From NCBI RefSeq assembly GCF_000956545.1, contig NZ_JYIT01000049.1:1-32005 (forward strand): 32,005 nt of DNA. Reading direction: 5' to 3'. The notes beneath the pieces were generated by a model. That model was not told the DNA's origin and made no database searches. It worked only from the letters and a program-made list of their open reading frames with translations. Made by a program: the position numbers and the translations under genes. Below, in pieces: positions 15,379-24,244 of the stretch. The first letter of the stretch is position 1. Every line of letters starts with the position of its first letter. The stretch comes from Microbacterium azadirachtae (lineage in GTDB: Bacteria; Actinomycetota; Actinomycetes; Actinomycetales; Microbacteriaceae).

Positions 15379-16658
15379 CGTGCCTCCAGGGGGTGTTCGA
15401 AGATGAGGGCGCCGTTGTGGCCGCCGAAGCCGAACGACGGCGACAGCACCCGGCGCAGTACCGCGGGACGGGCCTCGCGCACGACGTCCCAGTCGTCGAA
15501 CTCCGGATCGTCCAGGTTGATGGTGGGCGGGATCAGGCCGGTCTGCAGGGTGCGGATCGCGAGGACCGCCTCGACGGCCCCCGAGGCGCCCAGCAGGTGC
15601 CCGGTGCTCGACTTCGTCGCCGTGATCGGGATGCGCCGGGCGCGCTCGCCGAACACGGCGGCGTAGGCGGCGAGCTCGGCCGCGTCACCCGCCGGGGTGC
15701 CCGTGCCGTGCGCGTTGATGTGGTCGACGGACGCGGGGTCGTCCGGATCCTGTCCGGCGTCCGCGAGCGCGGCGGCGACGGCCTGGGCCGCGCCGCGGCC
15801 CGCCGGATGCGGCGCCGTGGGGTGGTGGGCGTCACTGGCCTCGCCGAACCCGGCCACCGTCGCGAGCGGTGCGGCTCCGCGCTCCCGGGCGACATCCTCC
15901 GCCTCGAGCAGGAGCGCGGCGGCGCCCTGCGCCATGACGAAGCCGCGCCGTCCCCGGTCGAACGGTCGGCTCGCGGCGGTCGGATCCTCCTCGTACCCGC
16001 TCGCGAGCGCGCGCAGGTTCGCGTTGGAGGCGAGGTTCACCGGATTCAGGCAGTCCTCCACGCCGACCACGAGCACGGCGTCCGCATAGCCGTGCCGGAT
16101 GCGGCGCAGCGCCTCGCCGATCGCGATCGCGCTCGAGGCGCAGGTCGCGGTCACGCCGTGCGCGGTGCCGCGTGCGCCGTAGCGCTCGCTCAGCAGCGCG
16201 GCCGCCGCGTCGGGCGCGCCGTGCACGACGAGGCTCACGGGGACACCGCGCGGGCCGCGGGCGTCCAGCGCGCGGGTCGCCGCCTGCATCTGGTCGATCG
16301 GGCCGGATCCGGTCCCGACCAGGATCGCGGTGCGGGCGGGATCCCACGGCAGCGCGGCGCCGTCGCGGAGGCGCACGGCGTCGACTCCGGCATGCGCGAG
16401 CGCCTGGTCGGCGGCGCCGACGGCCCAGAGCTGGGACGGGCTGAGGCGTCGTGCGAGCGGGGGGTCGACGATGCCGGTGCCGTCGAAGCCGACGATGCGC
16501 CCGCCGATCCGCACCGCGAGGCCGGCGAACTCCGGCGCGTCGAGGGCGACGACGGCGCTGCGCCCGGTCGACGCGGCCTCCCAGAGTGCGGCGACGTCGA
16601 GGCCGCTCGGCGTGACCGCGCCGAGCCCGGTGACGACGACGCGCCGCCCGGTCGTCAC
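15375..16658 (-). CDS. Beta-ketoacyl synthase (FabF/KAS II-like)
   Basis: The 427-residue protein is a complete condensing enzyme. The catalytic triad is Cys173 in TATCASSA, His317 in INAHGTGTPAGD and His354 in KSSTGHLLGASGA. N-terminal VVVTGLGAVTPSG and C-terminal LSPSFGFGGHNGAL are family hallmarks. It overlaps the upstream ligase by GTGA and the downstream dehydrogenase homologue by ATGA, so all three should be made together. Its association with a ligase and no fatty-acid-synthase genes (no ACP, FabD, FabG or FabH in the window) argues against housekeeping fatty acid synthesis. Decarboxylative condensation with a malonyl-thioester would need partners encoded elsewhere. Substrate unknown. 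Confidence 0.9.
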   Translation of the reverse strand: MTTGRRVVVTGLGAVTPSGLDVAALWEAASTGRSAVVALDAPEFAGLAVRIGGRIVGFDGTGIVDPPLARRLSPSQLWAVGAADQALAHAGVDAVRLRDGAALPWDPARTAILVGTGSGPIDQMQAATRALDARGPRGVPVSLVVHGAPDAAAALLSERYGARGTAHGVTATCASSAIAIGEALRRIRHGYADAVLVVGVEDCLNPVNLASNANLRALASGYEEDPTAASRPFDRGRRGFVMAQGAAALLLEAEDVARERGAAPLATVAGFGEASDAHHPTAPHPAGRGAAQAVAAALADAGQDPDDPASVDHINAHGTGTPAGDAAELAAYAAVFGERARRIPITATKSSTGHLLGASGAVEAVLAIRTLQTGLIPPTINLDDPEFDDWDVVREARPAVLRRVLSPSFGFGGHNGALIFEHPLEAR

Positions 16659-18166
16659 AGCCGGATCCCTTCGCCGTCGGCGAGGAGGGCGGCCGTCGCC
16701 GGCCGCCGGATCTTGCCGCCGGCCGTGCGCGGCAGCCGGTCGAGCAGATACCATCGCCGCGGCACGAACTGCGGGGCGAGACGCGCGCGGGCCCAGGCCT
16801 GCAGCTCGGCCTTCGACGGGGCGGACCCGCCCTCGATCACCAGCGCGACGACGTTTCCGAGCCGCGGATCGGGCAGCGCCACCGCGCACGCCGTGCCCAG
16901 CCCCGGCATCGTGTCGAAGGCGCGCTCCACCTCGGGCAGTGAGACCTTGTGGCCGCCGGTCGCGACGACGTCGCCCGCGCGTCCGGCCAGCTGCAGCCGG
17001 CCGTCGACGATCCGCGCCAGATCGTGCACGGTGGCCCAGCCGTCGGGGCCCCGCAGCGCGGCGTCGGTCGTCGCGGCGAGGTAGCCGTCCGAGCACGCGG
17101 CGGCGCGGATCCACAGCGTGCCGAGCTCGCCGTCGGGCACGCGCGCGCCCGTGTCGTCGCGGATCTCGGCCAGGATCCCGTCGTAGACGTCGAGGAGAGT
17201 GCCGTCGCCGCCGCGGCTGTCGCCGATGAAGCCGATCTCGGCCGCGCCGTAGTAGCTGATCAGCCGCACGTGCGGGAGCACGGCGGCGAGTCCGTCGCGC
17301 AACGCTGTCGGAAGGTTCGCGCCGCCGGTCACGACCAGCTCGAGGGCCGAGAACGCGCCCGGATCCCGCCGCGCCGCGTCGATGAGCACCTGCACCACGG
17401 CGGGCACCGCGACGATCCGGGTGATGCCCTCGGCGGCGACGCGCGACGCCAGCCGGGCCGGGTCGAACGCGTCGGCGAGGTGGGCGCCGCCCCCGGTCGC
17501 GAGGCATTCGATGAGGGCGTAGAGCGTGAGGCTGTACGACAGCGGGCCCGGCGCGAGGGTGCGCACGCCCGGGAGGGGCTCGAGGTGTGCACTGGAGACG
17601 GCGACGTTCGCACGGTACTGCCGGCGGGTCTTGAGGAAGGCCTTGGGATCGCTCGTGGTGCCCGAGGAGAACAGCAGCAGGAAGGCCTCATCGGCGTCGC
17701 GCACGGTCGGCGGCTCGGCGGGGGTCGCTGCGGCCTCGCGGTCACGGAACTCGTCGAGTGCGAGGACGGTGCCCGTCCACCCCGCGTCCCGCAGCGCCGG
17801 CGCGAGGGCGGGGTCGTCGCCGATCACGAGCCCGATCCCCGCGGCGGTCACGACGTGCACCCGGTGCGCGAGCGGCCACTGCGGATCGATCACGGCCGAG
17901 ACGGCGCGGTAGCCGGCGAGCCCCGCGACGATCCGCGCGGCGTGGAAGGCGCTGCCGACGCTGACCGCCGTGACCGGGATGCCGTCGGTCTCCGGCGCGG
18001 GCTGCGGAGGAGCGTCCTGCGCGCGGTGCGCGGCGTCGACGACGGCGAACACGCGGCGCGAGTCCTCGACGAGGCCGGCGTAGTCGAGAGCACCGTCGGC
18101 GCCCACGATGGCGGGCTGCGCGGGGCGCTGTGCGGCGGTGGAGAGCACGGTCCTGGTGATCGGCAT
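16655..18166 (-). CDS. AMP-forming acyl/aryl-CoA (or -ACP) ligase
   Basis: The 503-residue protein belongs to the ANL superfamily, which activates carboxylic acids as acyl-adenylates and transfers them to a thiol. The phosphate-binding loop is LLFSSGTTSDPKAFLK (about 185-200), the adenine motif is YYGAAEIGF, the hinge Asp-containing motif is GRAGDVVATGGHKVSLPEVE and the C-terminal catalytic Lys is in LPRTAGGKIRR. ATG is preceded by GGAAGGGTGGGG. It is the first gene of the ligase-ketosynthase-dehydrogenase operon and would load the starter acid. Free carrier proteins are absent, so CoA is the likely acceptor. The TetR gene just upstream (18281-18862) could control it. Acid specificity cannot be inferred. 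Confidence 0.88.
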   Translation of the reverse strand: MPITRTVLSTAAQRPAQPAIVGADGALDYAGLVEDSRRVFAVVDAAHRAQDAPPQPAPETDGIPVTAVSVGSAFHAARIVAGLAGYRAVSAVIDPQWPLAHRVHVVTAAGIGLVIGDDPALAPALRDAGWTGTVLALDEFRDREAAATPAEPPTVRDADEAFLLLFSSGTTSDPKAFLKTRRQYRANVAVSSAHLEPLPGVRTLAPGPLSYSLTLYALIECLATGGGAHLADAFDPARLASRVAAEGITRIVAVPAVVQVLIDAARRDPGAFSALELVVTGGANLPTALRDGLAAVLPHVRLISYYGAAEIGFIGDSRGGDGTLLDVYDGILAEIRDDTGARVPDGELGTLWIRAAACSDGYLAATTDAALRGPDGWATVHDLARIVDGRLQLAGRAGDVVATGGHKVSLPEVERAFDTMPGLGTACAVALPDPRLGNVVALVIEGGSAPSKAELQAWARARLAPQFVPRRWYLLDRLPRTAGGKIRRPATAALLADGEGIRL

Positions 18167-18280
18167 GCCCCACCCTTCCGTGACGCGGGCACGGCCGGAC
18201 CGGATCCGGCTTCCCGGTCCAGTGTATGACCGGCCGCCGGACCCCGGCCTCGGGGCCGAGCCTACGGAGCTCGGGCCGGG

Positions 18281-18862
18281 TCAGCCCGAGTGCGCCTCGT
18301 CCTGCAGCAGCGCGACCGCCGACGCGAGGGTGTCACCGTCGGGGATCCGCCCCTCGGGACTCAGCAGCCAGAGGATCCCGAGACCCTGGGAGAGCACGAA
18401 CTCCAGCTGGGCCAGTGCGAGCGCCTGCTCGGGGGAGAGGTCGGGATAGGCCGCGACGAGGCCCTCGGCGACGCCCCGGTACCCCTCTTCGACAGCCGCC
18501 TGCATGCGGGTCAGGGCGGCCGGATCCCGCATCATGCGCACCGCGTTCTCCATGCTGGCCAGCAGCGTCTCGCGGTTCGCCGCGAACACGTCGGGCATGC
18601 GGTTCCACAGGGCGGCGAAGGCCTCGAGGCGAGGGAGGTCCTTCGCCTCGAGGATGGCGGCCTCCATGCCGTCGCCGATCCCGGTGCCGAGCGTGTCGAG
18701 GAGCGCTTCGGTGACGAGCTGATCCTTCGAGCCGAAGTGGTAGCCGATCGCCGCGAGGCTGACGCCGGCCGCCTGGGCGATGTCGCGGGCCGTGGCGTTC
18801 GCGACGCCCCGCTCGACGATGACGCGGCGGGCCCCGGCGAGCAGATCCTCACGATTTCCCAT
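18281..18862 (-). CDS. TetR-family regulator, divergent from FAD monooxygenase
   Basis: The 193-residue protein has a TetR DNA-binding domain with helix-turn-helix at about 23-43 (TARDIAQAAGVSLAAIGYHF), followed by a helical ligand domain rich in Leu/Ala. The ATG lies six bases after TAGGAT with no ribosome-binding site, so translation is probably leaderless. It is divergent from the monooxygenase gene, and TAGAC half-sites fill the 109-base gap, including one perfect 16-bp palindrome. Autoregulation and repression of the monooxygenase are therefore likely. Read-through into the ligase operon 114 bases downstream is possible, because only a weak hairpin (CTCGG-GG-CCGAG near 18249-18260) separates them. 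Confidence 0.88.
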   Translation of the reverse strand: MGNREDLLAGARRVIVERGVANATARDIAQAAGVSLAAIGYHFGSKDQLVTEALLDTLGTGIGDGMEAAILEAKDLPRLEAFAALWNRMPDVFAANRETLLASMENAVRMMRDPAALTRMQAAVEEGYRGVAEGLVAAYPDLSPEQALALAQLEFVLSQGLGILWLLSPEGRIPDGDTLASAVALLQDEAHSG

Positions 18863-18868
18863 ACCGCC

Positions 18869-18874
18869 ATCCTA
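18869..18874 (-). promoter_or_regulatory. -10 box (TAGGAT) of the leaderless TetR gene
   Basis: On the minus strand TAGGAT is followed by six bases and then the ATG at 18862, the TANNNT-N6-ATG layout of leaderless transcripts. Confidence 0.5.
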
Positions 18875-18877
18875 GGC

Positions 18878-18947
18878 GCGTCTTAGACGCTTGTACTAGA
18901 CAGTCGTCCCAAAGGCGTGTATACATACGTCTTAGACAAACGTCTAA
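18878..18947 (+). promoter_or_regulatory. Monooxygenase promoter with perfect palindromic TetR operator
   Basis: TAGACA (18897-18902), 17 bases, then TATACA (18920-18925) form a near-consensus promoter with a predicted start at about 18932. The perfect inverted repeat TTAGAC-AAAC-GTCTAA (18932-18947) begins on that start. A second palindrome, GCGTC-TTA-GACGC (18878-18890), lies upstream near the TetR gene's own promoter. TAGAC half-sites recur at 18884, 18897 and 18933. Two operators would let one TetR dimer family control both directions. Confidence 0.7.
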
Positions 18948-18971
18948 ATCACCTGCACCGAGGAGAAAGCC

Positions 18972-20219
18972 ATGTCCGCACCCCACGTCCTCATCTCCGG
19001 CGGCGGCATCGCCGGGATCGCCACGGCCCTGCAGCTCGTCCGCGGCGGGATCCGCACCACGGTCGTCGAGCGCGCGCCCGAGCCCCGCCCGGGAGGCCAG
19101 GCCGTCGACCTGCGCGGCGCGAGCCGCGAGGCGGCGGAGCGCATGGGGCTGATGCCCGGCATCGATGCCCACCGGCTGCACGAGAAGGGGATGGTCTACG
19201 TCGACGGTCACGGGCGCCCCTACGGGCGCATGCCGGTCGCGCTCTTCGACGGGCGCGGCGCGGTCGCGGATGTGGAGATCGCCCGCGGCGATCTGAACCG
19301 GGTGCTCCTGGACGCGCTCGCGGCGGCCGCCGCCGAGGCTCCGGGACTCCTCTCGCTGCGCTACGGCGACCGGATCGAGGCGCTCGCGCAGGACGACGCC
19401 GGTCTCGAGGTGCGCTTCGGGTCGGGCGGCGCGGAGCGCTTCGATGCCGTGCTCGGCGCCGACGGGGTGCACTCCGCCACCCGGCGGCTGGCCTTCGGGC
19501 CGGAGGAGCGGTTCGCCACGCGGCTCGGCGGCTATGCGGCGTTCTTCACGATGCCGACCCCGGCCGGCATCGAGGACGGCTGGTTCTCGATGCGGATCGT
19601 GCCGCGTGCGATGCTCGGGATCCGTCCCGACCGGGATCCGGCCACGGCGAAGGCGATGCTCACGCTGCGCGTCGGCCACGACGCGGCGCTGCGCGGGGAC
19701 CGCGCTGCACAGGAGGCGCTGATCCGCCGGCTCCTGGCGGATGCCGGCTGGCAGGCGCCCGCCGTGCTCGCGGCGATGGGCGACGCCGCGGACTTCTACT
19801 TCGACGAGCTCGCGAGGGTCGATGTGCCGGACGTCGCGAACGGCCGCGTCGCGCTCGTGGGCGACGCCGGGTACTGCGGAACCCCGCTCAGCGGCATGGG
19901 CACGGCCATGGCGCTCGTGGGGGCGTACGTGCTCGCCGGCGAGCTCGTGGACGCGCACGCGGAGGACGTGCCCGCGGCGCTCGCACGCTATGCGCGGCGG
20001 ATCGAGCCGTTCATCGCCGACGGCAAGAAGATCCCGTTCGGCAGCCTCGAGCGCGCGGTCCCCCGCACGAGCACGGGCGCGGCGCTGGGCCGCCTCACGA
20101 CGCGCATCATGCTCTCCCGGCCGCTGCGGCCGCTGATGCAGCGCGCCTTCGCCGAGAACGCGACCGACGCGCTGCCGCTGCCGGTCGCCGGCTCCGACGC
20201 GGCCCTCGCGACGGCCTGA
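18972..20219 (+). CDS. FAD-dependent monooxygenase (PHBH fold, TetX-like)
   Basis: The 415-residue flavoprotein has the class A hydroxylase signatures: dinucleotide motif GGGIAG (10-15) with acidic Glu33 ending the second strand, the DG motif GADGVHSATR (162-171) and the GD motif VALVGDAGYCGTPLSGMG (293-310), which contacts FAD ribose and pyrophosphate. It hydroxylates an aromatic or polyketide-like substrate using NAD(P)H and O2. The C-terminus after about 360 is a short helical tail, as in TetX-like and other single-component enzymes. ATG follows GAGGAGAAAG. Divergent pairing with a TetR regulator and a perfect operator suggests an inducible detoxification or antibiotic-modifying module. 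No transporter sits beside it. Confidence 0.87.
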   Translation: MSAPHVLISGGGIAGIATALQLVRGGIRTTVVERAPEPRPGGQAVDLRGASREAAERMGLMPGIDAHRLHEKGMVYVDGHGRPYGRMPVALFDGRGAVADVEIARGDLNRVLLDALAAAAAEAPGLLSLRYGDRIEALAQDDAGLEVRFGSGGAERFDAVLGADGVHSATRRLAFGPEERFATRLGGYAAFFTMPTPAGIEDGWFSMRIVPRAMLGIRPDRDPATAKAMLTLRVGHDAALRGDRAAQEALIRRLLADAGWQAPAVLAAMGDAADFYFDELARVDVPDVANGRVALVGDAGYCGTPLSGMGTAMALVGAYVLAGELVDAHAEDVPAALARYARRIEPFIADGKKIPFGSLERAVPRTSTGAALGRLTTRIMLSRPLRPLMQRAFAENATDALPLPVAGSDAALATA

Positions 20220-20261
20220 GAACGGACTCCGTGCAGACTGTGCGGCGGTGCGCGCCCCCGG

Positions 20262-21908
20262 TCAGCGTGCGGCGTAGACCTCGCGGCCGGCGAACCAGGT
20301 CGAGAGCACGCGGGCGTCGATGATGGCGTCGGAGGGGCCCGAGATCGCGTCGCGATCGAGCACCACGAAGTCGGCCGATTTGCCGGGCTCCAGGGATCCG
20401 GTCTCGGCACCGAGGCCCATCGCGACGGCGGCGTTGCGGGTGAACACCTGCAGCGCCTCCTCGGCGGTGATCGCCTGCTCGGGCCACAGCGTGCCGGGCG
20501 CGCGCCGCAGCGGGTCGGCGCGGGTCACGAGCCCCTGGATGCCCTCGAGCGGGTTCGGCGATTCGCTCACCGGCCAGTCCGATCCGCCGGCGACGAGAGC
20601 GCCGGCGTCGATGAGGGCGCGGTTCGGCTGCGAGTGCTCCGCCCGCTCGCCGAGCACCTCGGTGAGCATCTGGGGGATGACGCCGGGGAACCAGATGAAC
20701 GGCGAGATGTCCGCGACCACGTCGAGCGCGGCGAGGCGGGGGATGTCCTCCTCGGCGAGGAACTGCCCGTGCGCGATCTGGATCGGGGTGGTGAAGCCCT
20801 CGGCGCGCAGCCGCTCGGCGACGTCCAGCACGAGCCGGGCGGATCCGTCGCCGGTGCAGTGCACCTTGGCGCCCAGGCCGCGCTCGGCCACCTGTCGCAG
20901 CCACCCGTGCAGCTCGTCGGCGGTCATCGTGGTCTCGCCGTGGAAGTGCGCCCCGTGGGCCGCATCGGGGACGTACGGCTCCAGGAACGACGCGGTGCGG
21001 GCGGGCGGCACCCCGTCGAGGAAGATCTTCACGAAGTCGGGCCGGTGGTGCGCGGTGCGGAACTCCTCACCGCGGGCGATGAGGGCGGATCCGATCGGAT
21101 CGAATCCGAAGATCTCATCGTTGACGAGCAGCGACGAGACCACCCAGGCGTTGAGCTCGCCGGTCGTGTCGAGGCCGCGGAGGGCATCGAGGATGTCGGT
21201 GGAGACGCCCGCGTCCTGGAACGCGGTGATGCCGTAGCTGTTCGCGAGGTGCACGCCGTGCGCCGAAGCGGCCCGGTGCTGCGCGGCGGTCAGGCCGCCC
21301 GAGCGGTCGTAGGCCTCCTGCACGGGGATCCCCGCGGCTTCGAGGAGGACGCCCGTGGGAGTGCCGTCCTCGGCGTCGAGGATCGTGACCCCGCCCTCCG
21401 GGATCGCCTCTGCGGTGATCCCGGCCAGCTCGAGCGCGCGCGTGCTCGCCCAGCGGTTGTGCCGCGAGTCCTCCGCGATCACGACCGGGCGTCCGCCGGC
21501 GGCCTCGTCCAGCCGGAGGCGCACGGCCGTGCTCTGCAGCGACGGGAGCATCGTGCTGGCGACGACGCCGCCGATGATCCAGGCGTCCTGGGGAAGGGTG
21601 GCCGCCTTCTCCCGCACCCGGTCGAGGATCTCGTCGAGCGTGAGCGACGGCGGCAGGGACAGCTCGAACAGCTCCGTGCGTCCGGCGAGGGCGTGGTGGT
21701 TGTGCACGTCGACGAAGCCGGGGTAGACCGCGGCCCCGCCGAGCTCCAGCACCCGGGTGCCGTCGCCGCGCAGGGCCTCGACCTCGGCGCGGGTGCCGAT
21801 CGCGGCGATCCGTCCGTCGCGCACGGCGAACGCCTCGGCGGTCGGCCGGGCGGCGTCCAGGGTGCGGATCGTCCCTGCGACGACGATGAGCTCGGCGGGG
21901 GCGGTCAT
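20262..21908 (-). CDS. Metal-dependent amidohydrolase (YtcJ-like, Amidohydro_3)
   Basis: The 548-residue protein is a long amidohydrolase of the YtcJ/N-substituted-formamide-deformylase group. An N-terminal beta domain leads into the TIM barrel, with the first metal motif His69-Asn-His71 in PGFVDVHNHH. Candidate bridging residue is Lys294 (FVKIFLDG), further ligands His350 (KVHCTGDGSA) and His380 (IQIAHGQF), and catalytic Asp444 (AGGSDWPV). GSLEPGKSADFVVLD near the C-terminus is the usual returning beta-domain motif. It has no signal peptide and should cleave an amide or similar bond in the cytoplasm. It starts one base after the MoaF-like gene, so it is the last gene of the APC permease-MoaF-amidohydrolase operon. 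Confidence 0.88.
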   Translation of the reverse strand: MTAPAELIVVAGTIRTLDAARPTAEAFAVRDGRIAAIGTRAEVEALRGDGTRVLELGGAAVYPGFVDVHNHHALAGRTELFELSLPPSLTLDEILDRVREKAATLPQDAWIIGGVVASTMLPSLQSTAVRLRLDEAAGGRPVVIAEDSRHNRWASTRALELAGITAEAIPEGGVTILDAEDGTPTGVLLEAAGIPVQEAYDRSGGLTAAQHRAASAHGVHLANSYGITAFQDAGVSTDILDALRGLDTTGELNAWVVSSLLVNDEIFGFDPIGSALIARGEEFRTAHHRPDFVKIFLDGVPPARTASFLEPYVPDAAHGAHFHGETTMTADELHGWLRQVAERGLGAKVHCTGDGSARLVLDVAERLRAEGFTTPIQIAHGQFLAEEDIPRLAALDVVADISPFIWFPGVIPQMLTEVLGERAEHSQPNRALIDAGALVAGGSDWPVSESPNPLEGIQGLVTRADPLRRAPGTLWPEQAITAEEALQVFTRNAAVAMGLGAETGSLEPGKSADFVVLDRDAISGPSDAIIDARVLSTWFAGREVYAAR

Positions 21909-21909
21909 G

Positions 21910-22770
21910 TCAGGCTCCGGTTCCGGCGGCGTCCTGCGCGCCGAAGTTCGCGGGCTCCAGCTCGGGGGTGTGGTGCGTCACCGAGATGAGCCGGCCCCAG
22001 GCGCCGAACGTGAAGTGCGTGGGCACCTCGCCGGTCTCGTCGAGGCCGAACAGTACGCCGTGCGAGCGGATCCTCGTGACGTCGCGGTGGTCGGCGATCG
22101 TGACCGAGGCGCACGGGATGACCTTCTCGCGCCAGGCGAACAGGTAGATGCCGGGGCGGATCTCCCACACGCTGTTCTCGTCGGTGTCGGCGAGGCCGCG
22201 CTCGGGGCCGGCCAGGCACTGCCAGCTGTACCAGCGCTCGGACAGGTACACGTGCTCGTAGGCGTGCTCGGTGCTGTACACCCACTCGACGCGACGGCCG
22301 ATCAGGGCGGTCGTGGGGTGCGGCTCGTCGCCCGTGACCTCGGCGCCGTCGATCGTCGCGGTGCCGAAGTGGTGCACGACCCGCGTGCGCCCGGGCTCGG
22401 CCGTCGGCAGGATCTCGCTGATGATCGACAGCACGCGTCCTGCGCGCAGGTCGATCACGAGCGAGACCGCCTCGTTCGGCAGGTAGCGGTGGTGGAACTG
22501 CACGTAGAAGAGGTCCTGGTCGACCTCGACCGCCTCGTATGCGTCGGTGTCGGTCGCGGCCTCCGTCGGGTCTCCCTCGCCGGGCGTGTAGGTCCAGGTG
22601 ACCTCGTCGTCGGCGAACCGGTGCGCGATGCGGGTGCCGTTCGGTGCGGTGACGTCGATCTCACGGCCGGACAGGGCAGTGGTGTGCGGCGCCTTGTTCG
22701 CGTCGAATCCGGGGGCGAGGCCGTCCAGCGGCAGCCAGGTCGAGGTGTCGGCGGGGTTCATGGTGGTCAT
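21910..22770 (-). CDS. MoaF-family protein (two-domain, function unknown)
   Basis: The 286-residue protein matches the MoaF family. The C-terminal half carries the hallmark stretch YEHVYLSERWYSWQCLAGPE, then RGLADTDENSV and YLFAWREKVIPC. The N-terminal half carries YVQFHHRY and VSLVIDLRAGRV. Both halves look like beta-rich lipocalin-type domains. The database label 'molybdenum cofactor biosynthesis F' appears to derive from the gene name moaF in the bacterial monoamine (tyramine) regulon, and no molybdopterin genes occur here. ATG follows AAGGAGCATC. Sandwiched between an amino-acid/amine permease and an amidohydrolase, it probably handles a small amine- or phenol-related metabolite. Catalytic or binding role is unknown. 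Confidence 0.82.
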   Translation of the reverse strand: MTTMNPADTSTWLPLDGLAPGFDANKAPHTTALSGREIDVTAPNGTRIAHRFADDEVTWTYTPGEGDPTEAATDTDAYEAVEVDQDLFYVQFHHRYLPNEAVSLVIDLRAGRVLSIISEILPTAEPGRTRVVHHFGTATIDGAEVTGDEPHPTTALIGRRVEWVYSTEHAYEHVYLSERWYSWQCLAGPERGLADTDENSVWEIRPGIYLFAWREKVIPCASVTIADHRDVTRIRSHGVLFGLDETGEVPTHFTFGAWGRLISVTHHTPELEPANFGAQDAAGTGA

Positions 22771-22801
22771 GATGCTCCTTGGTGAGTGGTGCGGGGGAGG
22801 G

Positions 22802-24244
22802 TCAGCGCGCGCTGAACTGCTCGAGGTCGGCGGAGAGGCCGTCGTAGACGGCGGGCTTCGTGCGCTTGAGGTACTGCGCGTAGACGATCCCGCCGATCAG
22901 GGCGAGCACGAGCAGCAGCGGCAGCAGGTTGATCCACAGCTCCTCGGATCCCGCCACGATGTTGAAGTTGACGATGGCGAGGATCGAGATGGCGGCGATG
23001 CCGACGAAGCCGATGCCGGGGGCGACGAACGTGCTCCACCAGCGCCCGTCGTGCTGCCGCCGGAAGTAGACGACGATCGACAGCGCCGCGAGGCCCTGCA
23101 GGATCAGCACGCTGAGCGTTCCGAAGCCGAGCATGGCGGGCACGACCTGCACGATCGGGTCCGCGCCGGCGAGGAAGAAGATGAGCGCGACGATCGCGGC
23201 GAACCCGGCCTGCACGATGCCGGCCACGGCGGGGGAGCCGCTCGCGCGGGTGCGGGCGAGCACGCCCGGCAGGATCCGGGCGCGGCCGAGCGCGTACAGG
23301 TAGCGGCTGGCGGAGTTGTGGAAGGCGAGCATCGCGGCGAACAGGCTCACCAGCAGCAGGATCATCATCACCGTCGTGAGGGGGCCGCCCAGATACTGCT
23401 GCGCGAGCACGAAGATGAGGTCTCCTGTGGGCAGGTGCTTGACGGCCACGCCCTGCGCGTCCGGCACGCCGATCGCGCTCACGACCGCCCAGGTGGTGAC
23501 GCCGAGGATGACGCCGATCGCGACGATCGCCGTGTAGGTGGCGCGCGGGATGGTCCGCAGCGGCTGCTTGGCCTCCTCGCTGAACAGCGCGGTCGCCTCG
23601 AAGCCCAGGAAGCCGGTCGCGGCGAGCAGCATCCCGATCGGGAGGGATCCGGAGAACACCCACTCCGGGCTGAACGCGGCGAACGAGAAGCCCTTCTGCA
23701 CGAACACCGACACGTCGAAGACGAGCAGCATCGTCGTCTCCAGGACGAGGCAGACGCCGAGCACCTTGGAGGAGAAGTCGACGCCGATGCGGGCGAGCAC
23801 GAAGCAGACGGCGATCGAGAGCAGGCCCCACAGGATCCAGCTCATGTCGAAGCCGGTGAGCTCCTTGATGATCGACTGCATGAAGAAGCCGCTCGTGCCG
23901 ATCGTGCCGACCACGAAGAAGTTGTAGCCGAGGGTCGCGATGAGGCCGGCGATCAGTCCGCCGGTGCGGCCGAGACCCTTGACGACGAAGGCGTAGAAGC
24001 CGCCCGCGTTCACGAGCTGCTTCGACATCTGCGCGTAGCCGACGGCGAACAGCAGCAGGATCGCGGCGACGAGGAAGAACGACATCGGCGCGCCGCCGCC
24101 GTTGCCGAGTGCGATCGCGAGGGAGGCGACGACGACGATCCCGGTGAGGGGTGCGACGGCGGCGAGGACGAGGAAGACGATCCCCGCGACGCCCAGCGCA
24201 CCGGGGCGCAGGGTGGTGTGGGAGTGCTCGGATGTTGCGGTCAC
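22802..24244 (-). CDS. APC-superfamily amino acid/amine permease
   Basis: The 480-residue protein has about 12 predicted membrane helices of the amino acid-polyamine-organocation superfamily. GALGVAGIVFLVLAAVAPLTG in helix 1 contains the unwound substrate-binding Gly region. GYAQMSKQLVNAGGFYAFV and FLGFEATALFSEEAKQPLRTIPRATY are family hallmarks. I chose the GTG at 24244 because GAAGGAG lies just upstream; an ATG at 24274 in the same frame would add ten residues without a good ribosome site. First gene of the operon with the MoaF-like protein and amidohydrolase, so it likely imports their substrate, an amino acid or amine derivative. Confidence 0.88.
   Translation of the reverse strand: MTATSEHSHTTLRPGALGVAGIVFLVLAAVAPLTGIVVVASLAIALGNGGGAPMSFFLVAAILLLFAVGYAQMSKQLVNAGGFYAFVVKGLGRTGGLIAGLIATLGYNFFVVGTIGTSGFFMQSIIKELTGFDMSWILWGLLSIAVCFVLARIGVDFSSKVLGVCLVLETTMLLVFDVSVFVQKGFSFAAFSPEWVFSGSLPIGMLLAATGFLGFEATALFSEEAKQPLRTIPRATYTAIVAIGVILGVTTWAVVSAIGVPDAQGVAVKHLPTGDLIFVLAQQYLGGPLTTVMMILLLVSLFAAMLAFHNSASRYLYALGRARILPGVLARTRASGSPAVAGIVQAGFAAIVALIFFLAGADPIVQVVPAMLGFGTLSVLILQGLAALSIVVYFRRQHDGRWWSTFVAPGIGFVGIAAISILAIVNFNIVAGSEELWINLLPLLLVLALIGGIVYAQYLKRTKPAVYDGLSADLEQFSAR

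Noticed and set aside
21910..22770. Annotating the MoaF-like gene as molybdenum cofactor biosynthesis
   Set aside because: No molybdopterin genes or molybdoenzymes are near, and the family name comes from the monoamine regulon gene moaF rather than from a shown role in cofactor synthesis.
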